This document shows positions 42,285 through 50,444 of a stretch of DNA of 64,000 bases, in pieces (within the stretch, counting starts at the first letter, position 1; each line of letters opens with the position of its first letter). A program made the translations under genes and the position numbers. Under the pieces are notes generated by a model. The model had not been told where the DNA came from. It searched no databases and saw only the letters and a list, made by a program, of their open reading frames with translations. Source of the DNA: Cochleicola gelatinilyticus (GTDB lineage: Bacteria > Bacteroidota > Bacteroidia > Flavobacteriales > Flavobacteriaceae); NCBI RefSeq assembly GCF_001637325.1, contig NZ_LRXL01000026.1, positions 744,001 through 808,000 on the forward strand, read 5' to 3'.

Positions 42285-44816
42285 TTATTCTACCGAGGCT
42301 GATTGCAAATAATCGTCTAGATTTTTATGAATCTGAATGGTTTTATAATTAGGAGAAGAGATCTCGAAAAAAGGTTTTGCCACTCGGTATTCTTTATTTT
42401 CCTTTAAGTTTTGACCAAATCCACGAGCACCCATTTTCGTATTTAGACCATGAACAATTAAAAATAATTTTCCAGGCGCATAATAATCAATAGAAGTTGA
42501 CATAGTGCTATAATTATAACTATCTATTGCTCTATTTAACGTTTTTTGCAACGCTTCTAAAGCGGTACGTTCGTCTGTATTAAATTGATATACTAATTTA
42601 TACTTTTCTGAAGCATCTTCCCCAACGAATTCGGTCGTTGAGATTTTTGGCAATACCGTACTAAAAATTTTCTCCGCTTGTTTGCCTTCTGGAGCATTCG
42701 GATAGTTTAATGAAATAAAATTCAATGCCTTTTTATAGGCTTCAAAACCTTGTTGGCGTCCTATTGCGGTAGCCTTCAGTAATTCAAATTTTGGAACGAT
42801 CTCGGTACCATTATAACGAGATATATAATCATCACTTTTTGCAATCACCTCTTCGTATTGTGAAGCTTCAAATTGCTGGTACAACTCTTTGTATTTAAAT
42901 TCTGGACTCGATTCGTCTGTAGCCAGGGCGGTGTTTGGATTCCGAAGAATTTCTGCATACCTAGAATCAGCGTGATTATTTAAAATATCATTCTTATATT
43001 TTTGAGCTAACGCTGCATTTTCAGATTCAGAATAAATTTTATATAAATTGTATTTCGACGGAAGAATTAAACGTTCTTCAGGACCATAGGTTAATAGCTT
43101 TTCTAATCGGTTTGAAGCTAATTCATTCTCTTTAAACTTTTCCTTGTAAATTAAACCTAATTGGTAGTAGGCAAAATTTCGCTCTTTTGCTAAACTGTCT
43201 AGCACCACTTGGTCGGTCGGTATTTTTGAAATGTAACTTTGCGGATTAAACATTTCATTCTCGGCAATTGGAATCGTTTCAGCGACTTCTTCTTCGATCG
43301 ATGTGGTAGTTCGTTGTTTTTCTGAACGTCTCCAATTATCTTCTAATTTTCTATTTCCCCATGCTTTCTGAAACTCTAATTTTCCAAAAGAAACGGTTGT
43401 CGGGTTGTAAAAATAGAATGGCCCTCCTTTTCCTGTTTGATTTGTTTTCTTCTGAAAAAACTCATTATTGGCAACCCCTTTTTCGACCGAAGCATTGGCA
43501 ATAGAATCGGCAACTGCCTTTGCTTTGAGTTTCTGTGTATACTCTGTAAAATATGTTAATTGCTGCGCTTCACTCATACCAGCAATTCGAAGCACACTAT
43601 CGTTCACAGTAGCGATATCTTCGTAATTTATTACATCATCAAGATTTTCACGTCGCTTTGTAATTCTACGAAACAATCGAGTTCCTTCATTTAAATTAGT
43701 AAGTGTACTATCATAATACGAACCTGCCATTTTATATTCGGCAGCATCGAAGTTAATTTCAGCAAGCGTTTGATAATTTACTGCCTGTAAAGGACGGTCT
43801 TGAGTAACTGCCTGTATCGATTTGTTATAATACACAACTGCAGTATCGATGGTGTTATTGTTTCTATAGTATTCACCAATCTGGTTGTAGATCTTGTCTA
43901 AAAATGGACGGTTTTCCCGATCATTTTCCAGTTCATCTAACAATTCTCGAAATGCAACTTTGTCTTCGTTATTATAATCGAAATTTTTTGCCTTAGCAAT
44001 GTAGGCGTTGATCATATATACCCTTGGCGATTTCCGATTGAGTTCAATTACTTCATCGAATGCGAGGTTTGCACTGTCGCGCTTTTCCAAACGGTTGTAA
44101 AGTTGTCCTTTAATAAAGGTATATCGTCCCTTTAATTCTTTATCACGAACCTCTTCTGAAGCGATTTTCATATAAGGTAAAGCTTCTGCTAACGAATCAA
44201 GATTAATATAGGCTTGTGCCATGATCGCAGCTGCATCTGCATATTCTTCGTCATCCAACTCTTCTTCTTCAAGCATTTTCTTAAGGTTCTCTAATGCAAC
44301 TTCTTCATTTCTTAAACGAATGTTTGCTTTTGCCTTCCAAACCTTTGCGTGGTTAATATTATTACTCGTTGGATATTTATCTAAAATAAAATTAAACGCA
44401 TCTAGTGCCGGAATAAAACGAGCATCGTAATAACGTGCTTTTCCTAAAAGCATATAAGCTTCATCAATCTGCGGATTGTATTCTTTTCCATCGATATAAA
44501 TAGAATGCTTCTGGATGGCTTTAGCAGCTTTTTCTTCTGCTTTGTTAAAGTTAGGATCTTTAGATGTTCCTGGAACATCGAATTTCTCTTCCAATTCAAG
44601 TCGTTCTACAGGAAGAATTTCCCAAAAATTATCCCGATAGGTTTGCGCCAATCCTTCTTTTCCTTGCTCAAATGCCACACCTCCGTTATACAATGCATTG
44701 TATTCAGCTTTTACAGCATGTGCATTTCGAGTTAAAAAAGTGTTTTTCTTGCGTGAACATGCTGCGAGCACAAGAACAACAAGAAGAAGTAATGTAGTTT
44801 TATATATGCCTTTCAA
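42285..44816 (-). CDS. sprE: gliding motility / type IX secretion lipoprotein SprE (PorW)
   Basis: An 843-residue TPR lipoprotein required for gliding and type IX secretion in flavobacteria; PorW is the Porphyromonas homologue. The signal peptide ends at lipobox LAAC (lipidated Cys about residue 20), followed by RKKNTFLTRNAHAVKAEYN, a typical start of this family. The rest is helical with many TPR-like repeats. It heads the gene run that continues into bactofilin and the ATP synthase. Divergent from the PaaE-like gene. Confidence 0.9.
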   Translation of the reverse strand: MKGIYKTTLLLLVVLVLAACSRKKNTFLTRNAHAVKAEYNALYNGGVAFEQGKEGLAQTYRDNFWEILPVERLELEEKFDVPGTSKDPNFNKAEEKAAKAIQKHSIYIDGKEYNPQIDEAYMLLGKARYYDARFIPALDAFNFILDKYPTSNNINHAKVWKAKANIRLRNEEVALENLKKMLEEEELDDEEYADAAAIMAQAYINLDSLAEALPYMKIASEEVRDKELKGRYTFIKGQLYNRLEKRDSANLAFDEVIELNRKSPRVYMINAYIAKAKNFDYNNEDKVAFRELLDELENDRENRPFLDKIYNQIGEYYRNNNTIDTAVVYYNKSIQAVTQDRPLQAVNYQTLAEINFDAAEYKMAGSYYDSTLTNLNEGTRLFRRITKRRENLDDVINYEDIATVNDSVLRIAGMSEAQQLTYFTEYTQKLKAKAVADSIANASVEKGVANNEFFQKKTNQTGKGGPFYFYNPTTVSFGKLEFQKAWGNRKLEDNWRRSEKQRTTTSIEEEVAETIPIAENEMFNPQSYISKIPTDQVVLDSLAKERNFAYYQLGLIYKEKFKENELASNRLEKLLTYGPEERLILPSKYNLYKIYSESENAALAQKYKNDILNNHADSRYAEILRNPNTALATDESSPEFKYKELYQQFEASQYEEVIAKSDDYISRYNGTEIVPKFELLKATAIGRQQGFEAYKKALNFISLNYPNAPEGKQAEKIFSTVLPKISTTEFVGEDASEKYKLVYQFNTDERTALEALQKTLNRAIDSYNYSTMSTSIDYYAPGKLFLIVHGLNTKMGARGFGQNLKENKEYRVAKPFFEISSPNYKTIQIHKNLDDYLQSASVE

Positions 44817-45034
44817 AATTGCCTTAATTTATATGTTATAGTAACTTAAAAGCACTGCTTTTAGTATACATCGCACTAAGAGAACGGTAAAAATACGTTT
44901 CTTTTTTAGAATTCATACCCAAACACCTATTTTTTGAACCCGCAACTCCTCTTAGTTCCTTTAAAATCAAAGTCCTCGAGAACTCCAAAATATCCTGTTA
45001 AACGCAATTTTAAAATGCATGCTTATTTGTATTT

Positions 45035-46102
45035 TTGCTCACAAATTACAAGATCTTGAATACATTCCATACGCTTACTGTAAAATCGGTGCAACGAGAA
45101 ACGCCAAATGCTGTTTCCGTTACTTTCGAAATACCTTCCGAAAAAAAAGACGCCTTCCGTTTTAAAGCGGGCCAATATATTACCATTAAACACCTTAAAG
45201 ACGGGAAAGAAATTCGCAGGGCTTATTCCATTTGTAGTGCTCCTTCAGAAATAAATCTTACTGTAGGAATTAAAGAAGTAAAGGGAGGAAGTTTTTCTGT
45301 GTATGCCAATTCAACACTAAAAGCTGGCGATACGCTAGAGGTAATGCCTCCTCAGGGAAAGTTTACATTAACAGAGCCTACAACGCCAAAAAATTATGCC
45401 GCTTTTGCAGCAGGAAGTGGGATAACACCAATTCTTTCTTTAGTAAAATCGGCACTTGAAACTGCTTCAGAAAACACTTTTTTATTGGCTTTCGGAAATC
45501 AATCTTTAGAAAGCACCATGTTTCATTCTGAAATTTTACAACTTCTTAAAACATATCCCAATCGGTTTTTTGTTGAGTTTATTTACAGTAGAAAACAAGA
45601 AGATCAAGGGCGCTTCGGAAGAATTGAACGTTCTACAGTAAATTTTCTTCTGAAGAATAAATACGGAGAAATAACATTCGATGCGTTTTATTTATGTGGT
45701 CCCGAACCAATGATCGACGAAGTGGAAGCAACCCTGAAGCAAAACGGTGTGAATGAAAAAATAATTCATCACGAATTGTTTAGTACCGCCGAAGAAGGAT
45801 TACTGGTAGAATCACATGACGGAAATACATCGGTAACGATAACTGTAGATGACGAAACCGAAAGTTTTGTTATGCCACAAACAAAGTCGATTCTTCAGGC
45901 AGCTTTAGATGAGGGACTGGATCCTCCATACTCTTGTCAAGGTGGTATATGTAGTACGTGTATTGCGCGATTAACGGAGGGAAAAGCAGAAATGAGAAAA
46001 AACCAAATCCTTACCGATAGCGAGATAGCCGACGGTTTTATTTTAACTTGTCAGGCACACCCTACTACTGCTAAGATCGTGGTTGACTATGATGATGTTT
46101 AA
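45035..46102 (+). CDS. PaaE-like NAD(P)H reductase with plant-type 2Fe-2S ferredoxin domain
   Basis: A 355-residue flavin and iron-sulfur oxidoreductase: FAD-binding barrel (about 12-110, with RRAYSICSAP), NAD(P)-binding domain (about 115-245, YLCGPEPMID) and a C-terminal 2Fe-2S domain with CQGGICSTC and a fourth Cys in LTCQAHP. This is the layout of PaaE, the reductase of phenylacetyl-CoA epoxidase, but no paaABC genes are here, so another partner is likely. No ATG is available; the start is TTG at 45035, or possibly TTG at 45056. Confidence 0.88.
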   Translation: MLTNYKILNTFHTLTVKSVQRETPNAVSVTFEIPSEKKDAFRFKAGQYITIKHLKDGKEIRRAYSICSAPSEINLTVGIKEVKGGSFSVYANSTLKAGDTLEVMPPQGKFTLTEPTTPKNYAAFAAGSGITPILSLVKSALETASENTFLLAFGNQSLESTMFHSEILQLLKTYPNRFFVEFIYSRKQEDQGRFGRIERSTVNFLLKNKYGEITFDAFYLCGPEPMIDEVEATLKQNGVNEKIIHHELFSTAEEGLLVESHDGNTSVTITVDDETESFVMPQTKSILQAALDEGLDPPYSCQGGICSTCIARLTEGKAEMRKNQILTDSEIADGFILTCQAHPTTAKIVVDYDDV

Positions 46103-46139
46103 GACTTTCGGATTAGACTTTATCTGGTTTAAAGAGTGC

Positions 46140-47171
46140 TTATAAATTCTCTTTAATTTTTTGAACGACCAGCTCAGGAGGAATGCTATCCATGGCTTTT
46201 TCGTATCCCTTCGGAAACTTATTTCCATAGATCGATGTGGGTAGTAGTGGAAATTCATCTCTATTGGAAACTAACTGATTTGAATTGGGCTGTTGAAAAG
46301 GAACAAATCCTGCATACGGATGGGTAACACCCCAAAGCGTCACTACTGGAATTCCGTACATAGCCGCCAAATGACCATTGGCACTATCCATTGCAAGCAT
46401 GACATCAAGATTGGAGATAAATGCTAGTTCTGCTTCTAACGAGAAACGACCAGCAAGATTCGTTGCCGATGCATATTTAGCCTCTAATTTTTTTAAAATT
46501 TCAATTTCTTTCTTTCCGCCACCAAATAAAAATATACGGTATTTCCCAGAAGCATTCAACATCTCAATAACTTCAGTGAGTAACGACAGGGAATACTGTT
46601 TGCTTTTATATGCAGCAAAGGGAGCAATTCCAATGAGTTTTTTGGGTTCTACTCCAATAAGTGCATTTAATTGTGGCGATAATCGTTGTCGTTCTGGAAA
46701 TGTGTGTTTTTTGAGATCGATAGGGTATCCAAGTTTTTTGAAAACATTCGCATACCGTTCGTGAGTCGATTCTAAAGGAGAAATGGAACCGCCATGATTT
46801 TGAGTAAGTGCTTTTTTTTCAGCTCTACCTTTATCGATTGTTGCTGTTGGAATGCCTCGCAAACAGAGTGCATTTTTAAGGATTTTAGAACGAATTACAT
46901 TATGAAGGTCTGCTACAGCATCGACCCCAAGGGCTTTCGCTTCATTCGCAAGACCAAGTAACCCGAATCCTTTGTGTTTTCCATAGACATCAGCCTCTAG
47001 AAAGTTAATTGTGTGAAGGTCTGAAAATAAAGGCTTAAAACCCGGTTTTGAAAGTATTGTAAGTTGTAGTTCGGGATAAGAATCTAATAGTACTCGAAGC
47101 ACTGGCACTGTCATGGCTACATCGCCCAAAGCGGACAATCGAATTACAAATATGTGCGTAGGCTTTTTGAT
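46140..47171 (-). CDS. glycosyltransferase family 9 (heptosyltransferase-like), start codon unclear
   Basis: Transfers heptose or a similar sugar to lipopolysaccharide core. The conserved N-terminus is HIFVIRLSALGDVAMT, and the C-terminal half has AMDSANGHLAAMYGIP. The first standard start codon (TTG at 47138) would cut off the first beta strand (HIFVIR). In-frame sequence continues upstream only to the TAA of the DUF4254 gene at 47175-47177; between them are ATC (47171), ATA (47153) and ATT (47144) but no ATG, GTG or TTG. I give the ATC as a provisional start; the alternative is 47138. Confidence 0.82.
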   Translation of the reverse strand: MKKPTHIFVIRLSALGDVAMTVPVLRVLLDSYPELQLTILSKPGFKPLFSDLHTINFLEADVYGKHKGFGLLGLANEAKALGVDAVADLHNVIRSKILKNALCLRGIPTATIDKGRAEKKALTQNHGGSISPLESTHERYANVFKKLGYPIDLKKHTFPERQRLSPQLNALIGVEPKKLIGIAPFAAYKSKQYSLSLLTEVIEMLNASGKYRIFLFGGGKKEIEILKKLEAKYASATNLAGRFSLEAELAFISNLDVMLAMDSANGHLAAMYGIPVVTLWGVTHPYAGFVPFQQPNSNQLVSNRDEFPLLPTSIYGNKFPKGYEKAMDSIPPELVVQKIKENL

Positions 47172-47174
47172 TGT

Positions 47175-47786
47175 TTATTTGTTCTGTGCGCGCAGTACTG
47201 GATTTAATTCATCGTCGTTGTACATTTTCATTTGTTTGTACACTTTCATGTATTTATCACCCTTAGCGATATCCTCTAATAATTGATCTATTGCAGTACT
47301 TAGATCCACACGTTGCTCAAGAAGTACATTTAATTTTGCTCTACAGGCTTCTTGATGTTGTGGAGATGCATCTTCCCGAGAAGCTTCTTCGTTCATATGA
47401 TATACCTTCAGTGCGAGAATTGACAATCGATCTACCCCCCATGCCGGGCTTTCAGTATTAATTGTCGCATTTTCTTTAACGTTTACATCTTTGTATTTCG
47501 AAAGAAAATAACTGTCAATATATTCGACCATATCGGTTCTATCTTGATTAGAAGCGTCGATCTTACGTTTCAGCGTTAAGGCAGCAACTGGGTCTATATT
47601 TGGATCACGAATAATATCTTCGTAGTGCCATTGTACGGTGTCTATCCAACATTTACGATATAACAAATGTTCAAGCAATGAGGTCTCTTTATCGTATGCA
47701 TTGATAAATGGCTGATCCACCGAATTAATTACATGGTACGTATCGATGACTTCTTTGAAAATCTTATTGGCTGTGTCGCTGAACAT
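47175..47786 (-). CDS. DUF4254-family protein
   Basis: A 203-residue soluble, helical protein of unknown function matching DUF4254: conserved stretches include LLYRKCWIDTVQWHYEDIIRDP and RKIDASNQDRTDMVEYID. It commonly sits next to a family-9 glycosyltransferase gene in Bacteroidota, which suggests a role in lipopolysaccharide assembly. Here the two genes share a frame with a single TAA between them. No signal peptide or membrane helix is seen. Confidence 0.82.
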   Translation of the reverse strand: MFSDTANKIFKEVIDTYHVINSVDQPFINAYDKETSLLEHLLYRKCWIDTVQWHYEDIIRDPNIDPVAALTLKRKIDASNQDRTDMVEYIDSYFLSKYKDVNVKENATINTESPAWGVDRLSILALKVYHMNEEASREDASPQHQEACRAKLNVLLEQRVDLSTAIDQLLEDIAKGDKYMKVYKQMKMYNDDELNPVLRAQNK

Positions 47787-47887
47787 AAATAAATTTTTAA
47801 TGAGGATGTCCCCTTTATTCTTATTTTACAAAGATATTATATTTTAAGATAGAACTCATACTGTATAAGTTTGTTCTGCAATTACCT

Positions 47888-48835
47888 TTAAACGAAAAGA
47901 ACTGCTATAGGAAGCAATACTATTAACCACAGTAAGATTTCTTTAAACCATATTTCTTCCCCTTCGCTAGTAGCAGACACTCCAATACGTTCAAGATAAT
48001 TGGTTGCAATAATCGCAGTAGGAGCAAGCATAAAAATTAGTTCAGCACCTGTTTTTTTGGGGCTTGCTAAGGCAATAACAATGGTGATAAGCAGAATGAC
48101 AAGTAATAAAACATAGTTTGGTTTTTCTTTAGAAGCTGCGGCTTTTAAACTTAGAAGACGAAAAACCACGGTCCAAAGAATGAGTGTAAGCAATACTGCT
48201 AAAGGAAGTAAAATATTTACAGAATTATAGGTTGAAAAATCGAAACTAATCTCAGTTTTCCAAGTATAAAACCATTCGAAAGAATCCTTTGTAAGAAAAA
48301 AAACAGTCGTAGTAAGTATAAAAACAGCTACAAAACCTGCTACAGGTATTAATAATTGTTTGAACGTAGTGTCGGGTTTTCGTAAAATACCAATAAAAAG
48401 CACCACAAAATAAAGAAGACTCCAGAAGTAAAAAAAGGAGGCTATGGTAATATAAATAGCAGCATCAAGTATTTTTTTTTCGTTATTCCTATCAGAATGT
48501 AAGGTTACAACCCTTCGAAAAGCTAAAAGTAAAAAAAGGTTGGCAAGCATTGCCATTTGGTCTGTAAAGATAACAGGGAACATCCAAAAAAAGCAACCAA
48601 ATAGAAGTATAGCAAAAGTGTTCTGTTTAGTCAATTGGTTTTTTCGAATAACAAAATCGAGCAACAGCATAGAAAAAACAACTATCACCATATACAGCAA
48701 ATGTTCTAAAATTGAAGAAAAGGTTAAAAACGCTTCTGTTTGCGCAATCCCTCCATATATATACCCGATGGACAGGAGAATCCCTATAATTAAATAGTTT
48801 ATCGGATTAGATTTGCTGAAAAAGCTTGTAAGCAT
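47888..48835 (-). CDS. polytopic membrane protein, DUF6427-like
   Basis: A 315-residue protein with about eight or nine membrane helices. It starts MLTSFFSKSNPINYLIIG, a pattern I associate with the DUF6427 family of flavobacteria, placed near a small DUF6341-type gene and purD. No catalytic motif is recognised, and function is unknown. It is divergent from the small gene at 48875. Confidence 0.75.
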   Translation of the reverse strand: MLTSFFSKSNPINYLIIGILLSIGYIYGGIAQTEAFLTFSSILEHLLYMVIVVFSMLLLDFVIRKNQLTKQNTFAILLFGCFFWMFPVIFTDQMAMLANLFLLLAFRRVVTLHSDRNNEKKILDAAIYITIASFFYFWSLLYFVVLFIGILRKPDTTFKQLLIPVAGFVAVFILTTTVFFLTKDSFEWFYTWKTEISFDFSTYNSVNILLPLAVLLTLILWTVVFRLLSLKAAASKEKPNYVLLLVILLITIVIALASPKKTGAELIFMLAPTAIIATNYLERIGVSATSEGEEIWFKEILLWLIVLLPIAVLFV

Positions 48836-48856
48836 ACTGGGTATTTTATACTTTTG
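48826..48856 (+). promoter_or_regulatory. Bacteroidota-type promoter of the DUF6341-like gene
   Basis: TTG (48826-48828) and TACTTTTG (48849-48856) are 20 bases apart. The ATG at 48875 follows 18 bases later. The -33 box lies inside the start of the divergent DUF6427-like gene. Confidence 0.6.
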
Positions 48857-48874
48857 CGTTATAAATATAAGGAT

Positions 48875-49111
48875 ATGACTTTTAAAGACATTTTTACCGG
48901 TATACAGGATTTTACAGAAACAATTCTGTTTGCACCTTTTGATGCTTTGCGTTCACTCGAGTTAGACAGTTGGTTCTTAGCTAGCGTAATGAATTGGCTC
49001 TTTATGATCGTTGGCTTTGTTGCATTTATCTACTGGATGCGTGAATTAAAAACCTATAATGAAAATGATGAGGAAGATCGATCTTCTACATCACATTCTT
49101 ATTTAGGCTAG
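48875..49111 (+). CDS. small membrane protein, DUF6341-like
   Basis: A 78-residue protein from ATG 48875, with one membrane helix (about 34-54) and an acidic, Ser-rich tail. I prefer this start over a TTG at 48854 because the TTG lies inside the -7 box of the promoter. The gene pair with the DUF6427-like protein is common in flavobacteria. Its last 9 bases overlap the end of purD on the opposite strand. Function unknown. Confidence 0.75.
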   Translation: MTFKDIFTGIQDFTETILFAPFDALRSLELDSWFLASVMNWLFMIVGFVAFIYWMRELKTYNENDEEDRSSTSHSYLG

Positions 49112-50377
49112 ATCGTAACCAATATCGGTTCTATAATACATCCTATTAAAAGATAGTTTTTCTATGTTTTGATAGGATTTTTTTAGTGCCTTTTTGTAGT
49201 CGGAATCTAATGAGGTAACCGCTATAACTCGGCCACCATTAGTAAGCACCTTACCTTCCTTTAAACGAGTTCCGGCGTGAAAAATAATTGAATCTTTTAC
49301 TTCTGAAATTCCTGTAATCTCTTGTCCCTTTTCATAAGCTTCAGGGTATCCGCCAGATACCAACATTACGGTTGTAGCAGCACGCTTGTCTATTTCTAAC
49401 GACAGTGTATCTAGTTTTTGTTGATAGGTCGCTTGTAATAATGTTACCAAATCGGTTTTTATACGCGGGAGTACAACTTCAGTTTCAGGATCTCCCATGC
49501 GTACATTATATTCTATAACGTACGGTTCATCCCCCACTTTTATTAAGCCTATAAATATAAACCCCTTGTAATCGATTTTTTCTTCTTGTAGTCCATTTAC
49601 AGTAGGTTTTACAATGCGTTCTTCAATCTTTTTCATGAGTGTTTCGTCTGCAAATGGAACTGGAGAGATGGCGCCCATTCCCCCCGTGTTTAGCCCTTTG
49701 TCCCCTTCCCCAATACGTTTATAATCTTTTGCTGTTGGAAGAATTTTGTAATTTATACCATCGGTTAAAACAAAAACACTTAACTCAATACCATCCAAAA
49801 ATTCTTCAATAACAACCGTGTTGCTCGCTGCGCCAAATTTTGCGTGTTGAAGCATTTGCTCTAATTCAGCTTTAGCTTCTTCGAGGTCGTTAATTATTAA
49901 CACCCCTTTTCCTGCTGCCAAACCATCTGCTTTTAGTACATAAGGAGGCTGAAGTGTTTCTAAGAACTCTTTTCCAGCTGAAAGAGTTTCTGCTGTAAAG
50001 CTTGCATAAGCTGCTGTTGGAATGTTGTGCTGCAGCATAAATTCTTTTGCGCGCTCTTTGCTTCCTTCAAGCAAAGCTCCTCGTTTTGAAGGACCTATTA
50101 ACATGACGTGTTTTAAAGAATCGGTTTCTGAAAAATAATCTGAAATTCCTTCTACTAAAGGATCTTCAGGACCAACTACGACCATGTCAATCTTATTCTC
50201 AAGCACACATACTTTAATCGCTTCGAAATCGGTCACATTTAGAGGTACGTTGGTCGCAATTGAAGCAGTTCCGGCATTTCCAGGAGCTACAAAAAGTTGA
50301 TCGCACGCATCACTTTGAGCAATTTTATAAGCAAATGTATGTTCTCTTCCGCCAGAACCGAGGATTAAAATATTCAT
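49103..50377 (-). CDS. purD: phosphoribosylamine--glycine ligase
   Basis: Joins glycine to phosphoribosylamine, the second step of purine synthesis. Using the ATG at 50377 the protein has 424 residues and the normal GARS start (MNILILGSGGREHTFAYKI). An upstream in-frame extension to 50464 crosses the promoter region and is not credible. ATP-grasp features VLKADGLAAGKGV, NTGGMGAISPVPF and EYNVRMGDPETEVVLPRI are present. It converges with the small gene at 48875, with a 9-base overlap. Confidence 0.96.
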   Translation of the reverse strand: MNILILGSGGREHTFAYKIAQSDACDQLFVAPGNAGTASIATNVPLNVTDFEAIKVCVLENKIDMVVVGPEDPLVEGISDYFSETDSLKHVMLIGPSKRGALLEGSKERAKEFMLQHNIPTAAYASFTAETLSAGKEFLETLQPPYVLKADGLAAGKGVLIINDLEEAKAELEQMLQHAKFGAASNTVVIEEFLDGIELSVFVLTDGINYKILPTAKDYKRIGEGDKGLNTGGMGAISPVPFADETLMKKIEERIVKPTVNGLQEEKIDYKGFIFIGLIKVGDEPYVIEYNVRMGDPETEVVLPRIKTDLVTLLQATYQQKLDTLSLEIDKRAATTVMLVSGGYPEAYEKGQEITGISEVKDSIIFHAGTRLKEGKVLTNGGRVIAVTSLDSDYKKALKKSYQNIEKLSFNRMYYRTDIGYDLA

Positions 50378-50401
50378 AGAAATAGGATTTGTTTTAAGCT
50401 T

Positions 50402-50409
50402 CAAAAATA
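50402..50409 (-). promoter_or_regulatory. candidate -7 box of purD
   Basis: On the minus strand the sequence reads TATTTTTG, 24 bases before the purD ATG. No good -33 element at normal spacing was found. Confidence 0.4.
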
Positions 50410-50444
50410 ATTGTTTGTAAATTACCGCACTAATTTTTTCTGAA

